Made by a program: the position numbers and the translations under genes. The notes beneath the pieces are model-generated. The model was not told the origin of the DNA, did no database searches, and saw only the letters and a list, made by a program, of their open reading frames with translations. From positions 496,501 through 560,500 of the forward strand of contig CAJNDS010002181.1 of the NCBI GenBank assembly GCA_905221605.1: a stretch of DNA of 64,000 nucleotides. Direction: 5' to 3'. This document shows positions 33,171 through 44,273 of the stretch, one piece after another. Origin of the DNA: Symbiodinium natans (taxonomy: Eukaryota > Sar > Dinophyceae > Suessiales > Symbiodiniaceae). How positions within the stretch are numbered: position 1 is the stretch's first letter; every line of letters begins with the position of its first letter.

Positions 33171-33361
33171 CTGCAGACCCCCAACTAATCACGAAGCCCC
33201 CCCCCCCCCCCCCAATATTGCACAACTACATATGGTGCTTGATCCGAATACAAAATTATCCCATACTTCCCCTTATACACCCACGTCAGATCAACCCCTG
33301 GCAGTGTCTAAATTAGGGGGGCAGCTTGTTGGGTACCGGCTATTCAACAACAGGCGACCTG

Positions 33362-33435
33362 ATACCCTAAACCCTAAACCCTAAACCCTAAACCCTAAAC
33401 CCTAAACCCTAAACCCTAAACCCTAAACCCTAAAT
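33362..33435 (-). repeat. interstitial (CCCTAAA)n
   Basis: Ten units. Confidence 0.9.
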
Positions 33436-33704
33436 CCCAAACATGACCACAGCTTAGAGAGCTGCCCATCTGTAGGGGATGGGATTAGGGGGACCCTTGG
33501 GGATAAAGACCCTCTGAATAAGGTCCCTGTTTAAGAGAGCCAGAAGAGGGTTCAGAAGGGGTTCCCTTTTAAGGGTCCCCCTTATCCTACCTAGGAATCT
33601 GCAAAGGGGTTTTGAGGTTGAGGGTTATGTAGCCCATACGCAAAGGCTTATGGGGCTACATAGGGGGGTTGATAGTGTTCGGGAAGATTCCCTGGGCAAA
33701 GGAC

Positions 33705-33725
33705 GTAGCTTTCGACGTCCCGCGC
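33705..33725 (-). CDS. DEAD-box helicase 21-nt micro-exon, ARDVESY
   Basis: Seven codons ARDVESY between CAG|G and GTCCTT. It supplies exactly the residues that link motif V (VVNLDM) to motif VI (VHRIGRTG) in this family. Phase 0 on both sides. The frame stays open beyond the donor. Confidence 0.8.
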
Positions 33726-34169
33726 CTGGCCAGGGCAACGCAAGCCAGAGTTTTTGGGCTTAGGGTTTACAAAGGGTGTAGGGATCAGAGTGGGGGTTTC
33801 AGGGGCTTACGGCGCCGAGTTTGCAGTAGAATGATAGCCAGGGGGGGCTTCTATGTCTTCATGTGGAGGTCAGACGTCCCCGAACTCTAGTTGGTAAGGG
33901 GACCACTCCCTGTTTAGGGTTTAGCGTTTAGGGTTTCGGGAAAGGACAATTCTTGGCATTAGGCAACATGGTGCCTGAATGCTCTGAAGAACGGGGTATT
34001 TTGGGGAGGTGCGCAGCCACTGAAGAGGAACGATAGCACCAGGACCACTCAAAGCTCGGTGATATGACCATGACCGAAGACCTGAAGTACACCCTCGACA
34101 AGAAAGCCTGAACCCAGCTACTACACCCTAAACCTTAAACCCCAAAGCCCGAACACCAGCCGGGGTGAC

Positions 34170-34226
34170 CATGTCTAAATTCACAACGTGGGTGACGCCC
34201 TTGATGTCAAGGCCGCGCGCACAAAC
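34170..34226 (-). CDS. DEAD-box helicase exon, motif V
   Basis: 19 codons VCARGLDIKGVTHVVNLDM between CAG|G and GTCACC. ARGLDI is motif V. It directly continues FATD of the preceding exon. Confidence 0.93.
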
Positions 34227-34898
34227 CTGAGTTTCCCAGGTATGGGGCTCCAGTCCAACCAAGGATCAAAGACACAAAACACAATTACCCAAAAAAACAG
34301 AAGAATGTCAATCACACATGAAGCACAAAAACTGAAGAATATCTATCCGTAGTTGGCGCTCCAGGGTTCAGGGCTTATGGGAACACACCCTGGCGCCATC
34401 TGGTGGCTGGGTACAAGCGGCTTCTTGGTTCATTGGGTCACTCCACAGCTTAACGCTCTGCCTCCCCAAGCCTGATATGGGTATTTTCCACAAAAGGGTT
34501 TAGTGACCCTCAACCCTAAACCCTAAACCCTGAACCCTAAACCCTTGATACACCCCGAAGTACTATGTTTTTCTTATAGGAACCCCCAAAAGTGTACCCC
34601 GGTTTTCGTAAACCCCTGTAGCCATGGGTCTTTGGGTCCCAAATTCCTAACCCTAAGCCCCGAACCCAAAAAGAGGAAACGATAATTCTACAGAGCTTGA
34701 TTATCGGGTCAGGTAGGACGGAGTTTTATACAGCCTGGCTTCTTGTTGTATATGTACGCTCCTGGGCCAGACCCTAATTAAACCCGAAAATCAAGGATTT
34801 AGGGCTTAGGGTTTGAGGATTTGAGGGTTTGGGGTTTAGAGTTTAGGGAGCAGGGTTTAGGGTTTGAGGTTTTAGGGTGCTTGCAACAACCATGGGGC

Positions 34899-34965
34899 GT
34901 CGGTGGCGAACATGAGCCAGCATTCGCCCTTTGTGAACTTGTCGAGGTCCCGGTCTCGGTCTTTC
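34899..34965 (-). CDS. DEAD-box helicase exon, KDRDRDLDKF...ATD
   Basis: 67 nt, AG|G acceptor and GC donor, reading KDRDRDLDKFTKGECWLMFA then TD: the RxxxLxxFxxG...VATD segment before motif V. Confidence 0.92.
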
Positions 34966-35773
34966 CTCGGATGTCTTCGAGTGTTCAGGGTTGGAGGATG
35001 TTCCCTAAACCATTCCATAAACCTTGAGAACTACTACGGGTATAGGGTTCAGAGTTTTAAGGTTAAACCCTGCAAGGCCTAAAACACCCTGACACAGCAA
35101 GCAAGGAGAAAACACAAGGACCTCAGGAAGGCCAGAAGGGAATTCAAGGAAAAACGTAGGTATATAGTGTGAATGTAGGACCCGGCTATCTGTCTTCTGC
35201 TAGATACCAGTAAACCCTAAAGCCCAAGCCTTACACCCCAAACCCAATTCTTGTGGGTTCGCTTGTTCATGGTCCCATACAAACCGTCATTACACATTAC
35301 AAGTTACCCTTCGCTCAAAAAAAAGCAAACAACGAAACCTAAGCGCTAAACACTTCTTCGGGTCGCACACGACAACTTCAAAACCCCCCCTTTCCCCTTC
35401 GGGCAAAGAAATCCAACACCCGAAGCCAAAGACCCCCCCCCCAGCCCAAACCCTAAACCCCAAACCCACCGAACCCCAAACCCTGTAAACCAAGTAGCTC
35501 CTGAACCTCCCAAGCCCGAACCCTAAACCCTAACCCCAACAATGTACCCCTCATCCGAAACCCTAAACCCCAAAGAAATCCCAACAAAGGCGGCCCTAAA
35601 CCCTCTAAACTGCAAACCCATGTCCATCCTAATTAAACCCATTCAATCCCAAACCCCCTAAAACCACAGAAAAAGCCTGAACCTTCTAATCCCGATACCC
35701 TAAACCCTGAACCCTAAACCCCTAAACCCTAAACCCTAAACCCTAAACCCAAAACAACTCACAGATGGGGAGC

Positions 35774-35827
35774 TGGGGCTTGTCCCCGTGCAGCGCGACC
35801 GAGTCAAACCCCTTGCCCCAGAAGGTC
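35774..35827 (-). CDS. DEAD-box helicase exon, GFDSVALHGDKP
   Basis: 54 nt reading TFWGKGFDSVALHGDKP with the last Gln codon split. AG|G acceptor, GC donor. Classic HGDKxQ segment. Flanked by CCCTAAA on the left and TTTAGGG on the right. Confidence 0.92.
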
Positions 35828-36261
35828 CTTACTTGGAAGGGGGGTTCGGGTTTAGGGCTACTAGGGTTTAGGGTTTAGGGCTACTAGGGTTTAGGGTTTA
35901 GGGCTACTAGGGTTACAAGGGTCGGGCGGGCGGGGCGGGAAGGGGGGTGGGGGGGAGTCCATGGTTTAGGGCTTAGGCGCCAGGGCTTCGGGCTTCGGGT
36001 TAAGGCAATAGGGTTCCGGGCTTAGGGTTTCGGGTTCAGGAAAGAGGGTTTAGGGTTTCCGGCTGGGAGTTTAGGGTTTCTTGGGCTGTCGCACTTCCCT
36101 GGTAAGGCAAAATCATAGGTAGAGTTTGGGGTTTGGGGTCTGCGCTTGGGCTCGCCACACCCATAGATCGGGCTTCGAATTCGAAGAGAAGTAGTCAACA
36201 TGGCCACCCTTAACCCTAGAACCGAAACCCCATAGGACCCAAACCCTTTTGACCCTCAACT

Positions 36262-36345
36262 TAGGATGATACTAACAGTCCTTCATAGGGATGAAAGTAC
36301 CCCCTATAATCATCCCTATCAAGGACTGTTAGTATAAGGGGACTC
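36262..36345. mobile_element. MITE-like element, family C
   Basis: Inverted ACTAACAGTCCTTCATAGGG / CAAGGACTGTTAGT around a short centre. Confidence 0.55.
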
Positions 36346-36435
36346 TAAACCTAAAAAAGGCAACCCTAGACTCTAAACCCTGGACCCAAATCCTTTTGGC
36401 CCTAAGACCCAAACCCATTGGCACAGTTAAGTGGC

Positions 36436-36456
36436 TTCTGGAAGGAATCGATTCGC
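36436..36456 (-). CDS. DEAD-box helicase 21-nt micro-exon, RIDSFQ
   Basis: CAG|G acceptor, GC donor, phase 2 on both sides. It restores the FANTKR-RIDSFQK-TFWGKGF sequence expected after motif IV. Confidence 0.8.
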
Positions 36457-37094
36457 CTGCAGCTGGGTTTCGCACTGCGCGGAAGATAAAAGGGCCGCAA
36501 AAAAGCTTTCCCAGAGGGACATGGAGTCAGGGTTTGGGGTTTAGGGTTAAGGGGTTGGGGTTTGGGGGATTTAGGGTACCTCCCTCCATAAACGTTATGC
36601 ACAAAAAACCGGGCTTGGGGATTTAGACGATTGCAGCCATGTCTCACAACAGATCGGGCTTCGGGCTTGAGGTACGTTCTGAGCCCTTTCTGTGTCTCTA
36701 GCGCAGCACAGATCTTCGTGTAGGGTTCCAGAAAGAACCCCTAATTTCGAGGGACGCCACGCAGGGTGATTCCACATATGACTGCCAGGAGTGATTTAAG
36801 GTCCGTGCATTCCTAAGCCCAAACTCGCCTCTCTCAACAAACAACATCGCAACCCTAGCGGCCGACTCTGCAGCACAGTTAACTGTCGTTGTTCTCCTAA
36901 AGCATAATTCCCAGAACCCAACAACACCTACATCTAAAGCTTCAGCTTCACGATTGTAAAAGGGCTTCGGGTTCCGGGCCAATTTAGGGTTCAGGGCTTA
37001 AGTGGTTGTTATGTCAGGAAGTACTGCGAATTGCTTAAGAATCCACCCAAAATTTATTCCTATAAGGGTAATATACCCATAGGCTCCAAACTTG

Positions 37095-37470
37095 AAAAAA
37101 ATCAAGCGCACTTGATTTTTTCAAGCGCAGCTTGAAAATGCGAAAAATTCAAGATTTTTTTCAAGATTGCGATTTTTGTGTATTTCGTATAGTTGAGACG
37201 ATAAAAAATCAAGATTCAAGATTTTTTCAAGATTGAAAATTCAAGTTTTTTCCAAAATCAAGCGCAGATTTTTAAAATTCAAGATTTTTTTCAAGGTTGA
37301 AAACCAAGCAAAACAGAAAATTCAAGATTTTTTCCAAGATTGAAAACCAAGCAAAACAGAAAATTCAAGATTTCTTTTCAAGATTGAAAGCCAAGCAAAA
37401 CAGACAATTCAAGATTTTTTTCAAGATTGAAAACTTGAAATTTTTTCAAGATTGAAAACTTGAAAATTTA
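37095..37470. repeat. AT-rich CAAGATT satellite
   Basis: Irregular tandem copies of TTCAAGATTTTTTTCAAGAT and TTGAAAACCAAGCAAAACAG, roughly 20 to 45 bp spacing; strongly AT-rich and unlike the flanks. No coding signal. Confidence 0.85.
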
Positions 37471-37584
37471 GAATCATGGATCGAAGAAAGCGTTAAAACA
37501 TATACATGTTTGTATATATATATATATATGTAACCCTCCTAAAAATTGATTATATATCAGATCACAGAAACAATTGGTGATCTG

Positions 37585-37715
37585 CCTGTCTGTCCAGACA
37601 TTGCCCATTGTAACCTGCCTGTCCAGGCATTATTTTCTCTATATCCAGACATCGCACCATGACCTGCCTGTCCAAGCATTAAACCTCAACATGTCTGTCC
37701 AGACATTGCCCAGAT
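37585..37715. repeat. CTGTCCAGACA repeats, forward orientation
   Basis: Five degenerate copies of CTGTCCAGACATT at irregular spacing. Confidence 0.8.
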
Positions 37716-37904
37716 CCATATACATCACTTTTATACATCAGCATGCGTTGAGGGGCTGTGCAATGATAACCAAACATTCCGAACTCATACTATTTTGAAA
37801 ATCAAAATTTCGTTTCTTCAGAAAATTGCATAGAAAAACCTTTTTAGTGGGGGGTTTGCACAAAGTGGCGGGGGAGCTGGAACAGGGGGGGGGGGGGGGT
37901 GGCG

Positions 37905-38745
37905 TCCAGACACGCGAGAAGGTTATGGGTTTCTTTGTCTGGACAATTTTTTCGGCAGTGTCTATGTCTGGACAGACAAGACACAGATGGGGTCAAAGCT
38001 TCTCTGGACGGGAAGTGCGGGGGTTTGTGTCTGGACTGACAAGTAAAACCCTAAACCCTAAACCCCTAAACCCTAAACCCCTAAACCCTAAACCCTAAAC
38101 CCTAAAGCTTCTGGTTTGTGTCTGGACAGACAAGTAGATGGGGTCAAGCTTCTGGTTTGTGTCTGGACAGACAAGATGGGGTCAAGCTTCTGGTTGTGTC
38201 TGGACAGACAAGTAGGCGGCGTCAAGCTTCTGGTTTGTGTCTGGACAGACAAGTATGACAGGGTCGAGCTTCTGCTTGTGTCTGGACAGACAAGTGGATG
38301 GGGTCAAGCTTCTTCGAAGAAAAAAGTGATGCGGGCTGTATGTCTGGACAGACAAGTAGATGGGGTCAAGCTTCTTCGAAGAAAAAGGTTGCTGCGGGCT
38401 TTGTGTCTGGACAGACAAGTAGATGGGGTCAAGCTTCTTCGAAGAAAAAGGTTGCTGCGGGCTTTGTGTCTGGACAGACAAGTAGATGGGGTCAAGCTTC
38501 TTCGAAGAAAAAGGTTGCTGCGGGCTTTGTGTCTGGACAGACAAGTAGATGGGGTCAAGCTTCTTCGAAGAAAAAACTTGATGCGGGCTTTGTGTCTGGA
38601 CAGACAAGAAGATGGGGTCAAGCTTCTTCGAAGAAAAAAACTTGATGCGGGCTTGTGTCTGGACAGACAAGTAGATGGGGTCAAGCTTCTTCGAAGAAAA
38701 AAGTTGATACGTGTGGGGGGCTTGTGTCTGGACAGACAAGTTTAG
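37905..38745. repeat. TGTCTGGACAGACAAG satellite, about 63-bp unit
   Basis: Twelve or more copies of TGTCTGGACAGACAAG. From 38280 the unit is about 63 bp and adds GGGGTCAAGCTTCTTCGAAG. Opposite orientation to the copies at 37.6 and 40.3 kb. Frames open in both directions are period artefacts (63 is divisible by 3). Confidence 0.9.
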
Positions 38746-38814
38746 GGTTTAGGGTTTAGGGTTTAGGTTTCAGGGTTTAGGGTTTAGGGTTTAGGGTACA
38801 CTATGTGAGGTTTT

Positions 38815-39575
38815 TTTTGCTTTCCACAGAAAGACACATGACAACATGCGATGCTTTCCTTTTTTCACAGAAACACACATGACAACATGTGACGTTGTTT
38901 GCTTCTTCACAGAAAGACACATGACATCATGTGACGTTGTTTGCTTTTTCACAGAAAGACACATGACATCATGTGACGTTATTTGCTTTTTCACAGAAAG
39001 ACACATGACGTCACATGATTTCTTCTGGCTCTCTAATTAAAGACACATGACATCATGTGACGTGCTTTGCTTTTTCACAGATTGTCACATGACGTGCATT
39101 TGTTGGCACAGGTTGTCATGTGGCATGTTTTTTTTGTCACATGACATTCTGTGACGGTCACAGGTTGTCACAGTATGTCATGTGTTCTATTTGGTGTGCC
39201 ACAGCTTGTCGCGTGACGTTTTTCGATGCCACAGAGTGTCATGTGACGTTTTTGGGTTTGTCACAGAATGTCATGTGACACAGCGCTTGTGTCACATGAC
39301 ACTCTGTGACGGTCACAGGTTGTCACATGACGTGTGGTCCTTCTTCACAGAAAGTCACATGACAACTTATGACGTGTGGTGGGTTTCCACAGAATGACAC
39401 ATGACATCATATGACGTGTGGTGGGTTTCCACAGAAAGACACATGACAACACATGACGTGTGGTCCTTCTTCACAGAAAGACACATGACAACACATGACG
39501 GGGGGGTGGGTTTCCACAAAAAGACGCATGACAACACATGACGTGTGCTGGGTTTCCACAAAACGACATCACAGG
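38815..39575. repeat. CACATGACATCATGTG-type satellite
   Basis: About 15 degenerate units containing TTCACAGAAAGACACATGAC and CATCATGTGACGT; TCACATGACGT-type inverted symmetry is conserved while spacers vary. Confidence 0.88.
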
Positions 39576-39689
39576 TTTTGGTTTGTGCTGCCCAAAAATT
39601 GGTAGGCCAACTTAAGGTTTGGGGTTGGGCGTCAAACCTTATAGGGTTTGGCGTCAAACTTTCACAGTCCTTTAGTGCATGCTGGTATT

Positions 39690-40125
39690 ATGACCCTAAA
39701 CCCTAAACCCTAAACCCCTAAACCCCTAAACCCCTAAACCCCTAAACCCCTAAACCCCTAAACCCTAAACTCTAAACTCTAAACCCTAAACCCTAAACCC
39801 TCAACCCTTACGATACTACAATACAGGGTCGAGAAAGGTTGAGGGTTTAGGGTTTAAGGGTTTAAGGGTTTACGGGTTTAAGGGTTTCAGGGTTTAAGGG
39901 GTTAAGGGTTTAAGGGTTTAGGGTTTAGGCCTAAACCCCTAAACCCTAAGCCCCAAACCCTCAACCCTTACGATACTACAATACAGGGTCGAGAAAGGTT
40001 GAGGGTTTAAGGGTTGGGTTTAAGGGTTTAAGAGGGTTTAAGGGTTTAGGGTTTAGGCCTGAACCCCTAAACCCTAAACCCTAAACTCTAAACCCTAAAC
40101 CCTAAATCCTAAACCCTTAAACTAA
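39690..40125. repeat. telomere-like variants with a 160-bp duplication
   Basis: CCCCTAAA units, TTTAAGGG units, and two copies (about 39799 and 39960) of a unit containing TTACGATACTACAATACAGG. Confidence 0.85.
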
Positions 40126-40304
40126 GGGTTTTGGAGGTTCATATTATGCTACTATTTTGTTTATTTTATAACCACGAAAACATTGATGATATGTTGATAT
40201 ATCATGATGTTTCGTTCATATGGTTTTATGCCATTTTTTGATGTAATGATCTGGTCTTATTATATTCTATTTAGTATTATGCAGATATGTTCAGGCTCCA
40301 CTTC

Positions 40305-40645
40305 TAGAACTTGTCTGTCCAAACATTCAGGATGCCCATGAATGTCTGTCCAGACATTAATGATGCCCACGCTTGTCTGTCCAGACATTAAGGGCTCAGG
40401 TCAAGGTTCGTGTCTGTCCAGACATTAATGATTCCCATGCTTGTCTGTCCAGAAATGCGAACTGCCTGTCCAGGCACCTTGTCTGTCCAGACATTAACGA
40501 GAAGAAAGAGAAAATGAGAAGCAATGCTTGTCTGTCCAGACATGCGAATTCACTCTTGTCTGTCCAGACATGCGAAATGCCTGTCCAGGCACCTTGTCTG
40601 TCCAGACATGTGCGTTTAAGTGCCTGTCCAGGCACTTAAACCCGA
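40305..40645. repeat. CTGTCCAGACA repeats, forward orientation
   Basis: About 13 copies of CTTGTCTGTCCAGACAT plus CTGTCCAGGCA variants; inverted relative to 37.9-38.7 kb. Confidence 0.88.
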
Positions 40646-40799
40646 AAGCCTAAACCCTAAAACCTAAAGACCCTAAACCCTAAACCTCAAACCCTAAATT
40701 TAGGGTTTAGAAGGCTTATCAGGTTTAGGGTTAACCCTCAAACCCCTTAACCCTAAAATGGGGTTTATAGGGTTTTGTGTTTTTAGGGTTCAACCGAGC

Positions 40800-40820
40800 C
40801 TATATATATATATATACAGC

Positions 40821-40858
<38 letters not shown>
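40800..40858. repeat. AT microsatellite
   Basis: (TA)n of about 55 bp. Confidence 0.9.
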
Positions 40859-40861
<3 letters not shown>

Positions 40862-40964
40862 AAGTTTCTCTGTATGTACAAAACGGACTATATCGATAAA
40901 CAACAAACACACATTTCAAGCTTGACAAATGTGATTTCCTAAGCATGAAAATTCAAGATTGAAA

Positions 40965-41088
40965 AAGACGCACATCACGCATCACATCACGCATATGGCG
41001 CGGTGTCACGCATCAAATCACATCACGCACATGACGCACCATCACGCATATGACGCAGTGTCACGCATCAAATCACATGACGCAGTGT
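40965..41088. repeat. CATCACGCA repeats
   Basis: Short tandem ATCACGCATATGACGCA-like units. Confidence 0.75.
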
Positions 41089-43067
41089 CGGCTGGCAGGC
41101 GCGACACAGGCGTCGTTTTTGCTGGCAGGCGCGGTACTTAGGGGCCCTGGACCCTTGCCGCGCGCGCGCCCGGGCCGCGGGAAACGCTGGACCCTTGCCG
41201 CGCGCGCGCTCGGGCCGCGGGAAACGCTGGCAGGCGCGACACAGGCGTCGTTTCTGCTGGCAGGCGCGGTACTTAGGGGCCCTGGACCCTTGCCGCGCGC
41301 GCGCTCGGGCCGCGGGAAACGCTGGCAGGCGCGACACAGGCGTCGTTTTTGCTGGCAGGCGCGGTACTTAGGGGCCCTGGACCTTTGCCGCGCGCGCGCT
41401 CGGGCCGCGGGAAACGCTGGCAGGCGCGACACAGGCGTCGTTTGGGCTGGCAGGTGCGGTACTTAGGGGCCCTGGACCCTTGCCGCGCGCGCGCTCGGGC
41501 CGCGGGAAACGCTGGCAGGCGCGACACAGGCGTCGTTTGTGCTGCCAGGCGCGGTACTTAGAGGCCCTGGACTCTTGCCGCGCGCGCGCTCGGGGCGCGG
41601 GAAACGCTGGCAGGCGCGACACAGGCGTCGTTTGGGCTGGCAGGCGCGGTACTTAGGGGCCCTGGACCTTTGCCGCGCGGGCGCTCGGGCCGCGGGAAAC
41701 GCTGGCAGGCGCGACACAGGCGTCGTTTCTGCTGGCAGGCGCGGTGCTGAGGGGCCTTGGACCCTTGCCGCACGCGCGCTCGGGCCGCGGGAAACGCTGG
41801 CAGGCGCGACACAGGCGTCGTTTGGGCTGGCAGGCGCGGTACTTAGGGGCCCTGGACCCTTGCCGCGCGCGCGCTCGGGCCGCGGGAAACGCTGGCAGGC
41901 GCGACACAGGCGTCGTTTGTGCTGACAGGCGCGGTACTTAGAGGCCCTGGACTCTTGCCGCGCGCGCGCTCGGGCCGCGGGAAACGCTGGCAGGCGCGAC
42001 ACAGGCGTCGTTTGGGCTGGCAGGCGCGGTACTTAGGGGCCTGGACCTTTGCCGCGCGCGCGCTCGGGCCGCGGGAAACGCTGGCAGGCGCGACACAGGC
42101 GCGGTACTTAGGGGCCCTGGACCCTTGCCGCGCGCGCGCTCGGGCCGCGGGAAACGCTGGCAGGCGCGACACAGGCGTCGTTTGTGCTGACAGGCGCGGT
42201 ACTTAGAGGCCCTGGACTCTTGCCGCGCGCGCTCTGGCCGCGGGAAAGGCGCGACACAGGTCGTTTGGGCTGGCAGGCGCGGTACTCAGGGGCCCTGGAC
42301 CTTTGCCGCGCGCGCGCTCGGGCCGCGGGAAACGCTGGCAGGGGCGACACAGGCGTCGTTTCTGCTGGCAGGCGCGGTACTTAGGGGCCCTGGACCCTTG
42401 CCGCGCGCGCGCTCGGGCCGCGGGAAACGCTGGCAGGCGCGACACAGGCGTCGTTTCTGCTGGCAGGCGCGGTACTTAGAGGCCCTGGACCCTTGCCGCG
42501 CGCGCGCTCGGGGCGCGGGAAACGCTGGCAGGCGCGACACACGCGTCGTTTGTGCTGGCAGGCGCGGTACTTAGAGGCCCTGGACCCTTGCCGCGCGCGC
42601 GCTCGGGGCGCGGGAAACGCTGGCAGGCGCGACACACGCGTCGTTTGTGTTGGCAGGCGCGGTACTTAGAGGCCCTGGACCCTTGCCGCGCGCGCGCTCG
42701 GGGCGCGGGAAACGCTGGCAGGCGCGACACATGCGTCGTTTGCGCTGGCAGGCGCGGTACTTAGAGGCCCTGGACCCTTGCCGCGCGCGCGCTCGGGGCG
42801 CGGGAAACGCTGGCAGGCGCGACACATGCGTCGTTTGTGCTGGCAGGCGCGGTACTTAGGGGCCCTGGACTCTTGCCGCGCGCGCGCTCGGGGCGCGCGA
42901 AACGCTGGCAGGTGTGACACAGGTGTCGTTTGTGCTGGCAGGCGCGGTACTTAGGGGCCCTGGATCCTTGCCGCGCGCGCGCTCGGGGCGCGGGAAACGC
43001 TGGCAGGCGCGACACATGCGTCGTTTGTGCTGGCAGGTGCGGTACTTAGAGGCCCTGGACCCTGGAC
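41089..43067. repeat. 95-bp GC-rich minisatellite, about 20 units
   Basis: Each unit contains GGCCCTGGACCCTTGCCG, CGCGCGCGCTCGGGCCGCGG, GAAACGCTGGCAGGCGCGAC and a GCGTCGTTT spacer. Period 95 (not divisible by 3) and no stops in some frames give long spurious frames on both strands. Units toward 43 kb share GGGGCGCGGG and GACACATGCG variants, suggesting directional spread. Confidence 0.95.
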
Positions 43068-43330
43068 ACACACACACACACCGAGACGCACACACACACA
43101 CAGACACACACACACACACACAGAGACACATACAGAGAGACACACACAGAGACACACACACACACACAGACACACACACACACACACAGAGACAGACAAA
43201 CACACACAGAGAGACACACACACACACAGACAGACACGCACACACACACACACAGACAGACACGCACACACACACACACAGACACGCACACACAGACAAC
43301 ACACACACAGACACACACACACACACACAC

Positions 43331-43393
<63 letters not shown>

Positions 43394-43575
43394 CGCACAC
43401 ACACACACAGACAGACACGCACACACGCACACACACACACACACACACAAAGACGCGGACACACACACAGAGAGAGACACACACAGAGAGAGATACAGAC
43501 ACAGACACGGACACAGACACAGACACAGACACAGACACAGACACACACACACACACACACACATTCACACTCACA
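43068..43575. repeat. CA / CAGA compound microsatellite
   Basis: About 500 bp of (CA)n with CAGA and CACAGA blocks, including about 16 consecutive CAGA units near 43334-43390. Confidence 0.95.
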
Positions 43576-43744
43576 CTCACCCACGCACTCACTCGCGCAC
43601 CTCTCTACTCTTTCTCAATAGATAAATTTGCATGTGGGGTGATCCGGTCCTTTAATTCTATTTTTGGGGGTTCCTAAGCAAGTAGTAGATTAGGGTTGAG
43701 GGCTTTAAAAGCATATCGGAGGAGGCCAATCCCAACCATTTGGC

Positions 43745-43833
43745 CTCTTAGTGTTGGCGAAGCAGATGACCTTGGCGTCATCGGACAGCCCCGACAAGAT
43801 CTGCCAGAGCTTGTCGTCCTCCCGTATTGCTTT
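43745..43833 (-). CDS. DEAD-box helicase exon, motif IV
   Basis: Reads IREDDKLWQILSGLSDDAKV then ICFANTKR: motif IV. GC donor. The 5' boundary could be 43829 or 43833. About 0.2 kb upstream of the satellite block in plus coordinates. Confidence 0.9.
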
Positions 43834-43989
43834 CTTTTGGCGGTTGAGGGTTTATGGCGTTTAGGGTTTAGCAATTTGGGGCCTCTAGCTCGGGCTCAGG
43901 GATTGGGGATCCAGGGTCTAGGGCCTAGGGTGTTTTCGGGGCGGGGGAGTCGGCGGCTGGGCGCTCCTTTGTTAGGTGTGTCCGGGGCC

Positions 43990-44099
43990 CTTGCAGGTCC
44001 TTCTCGTCATCGCCGAGCTTGAAGAACTCCTGACTCACAGCCTTGTTGGCTGCCAAGTCCTCCGTGTCTCCCACATTCAGATGCCTCGGTGCCGCCACC
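43990..44099 (-). CDS. DEAD-box helicase exon, LNVGDTEDLAANK
   Basis: 110 nt, the longest core exon, reading HLNVGDTEDLAANKAVSQEF then FKLGDDEKDLQ, the segment between motifs III and IV. The 5' boundary may be at an internal AG|G (starting at HLNV). The donor side reads GG rather than GT/GC/GA. Confidence 0.88.
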
Positions 44100-44118
44100 C
44101 TCAAACCTAAACCGCGTA

Positions 44119-44273
44119 AGGGAAGTTACGTGGTCCCTTAATGTAGCCCCATACCTTCCTTAAAAGGGTGTTGAAGTATGGGCCCTTGGGCTGATATTAT
44201 AGGGTATACCGGTCTACCCCTTGAGGGCTCCCCAGTTTAAGGGCTCGTATTAAGGGACCATGCAACTACCCTA
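44119..44273. mobile_element. MITE-like element, family B
   Basis: Ends GGAAGTTACGTGGTCCCTTA / TAAGGGACCATGCAACTACC are inverted. Confidence 0.6.

Noticed and set aside
34389-34471. Minus-strand exon reading LGRQSVKLWSDPMNQEAACT with CAG|G acceptor and GTGTGT donor
   Set aside because: It lies between FATD (34899) and VCARGLDI (34170), which must be contiguous in a DEAD-box helicase. A good example that open frame plus splice-like ends is not proof.
38116-38745. Open frames of up to 209 codons across the TGTCTGGACAGACA repeats
   Set aside because: The 63-bp period is divisible by three and lacks stops; open on both strands with no protein-like features.
37095-43575. CRISPR array
   Set aside because: Repeats are satellites without unique spacers of constant length, in a eukaryotic context.
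41050-43677. Many long Arg/Ala/Pro-rich and Cys/Val or His/Thr-rich reading frames
   Set aside because: They are translations of the 95-bp minisatellite and the CA/CAGA microsatellite in all frames.
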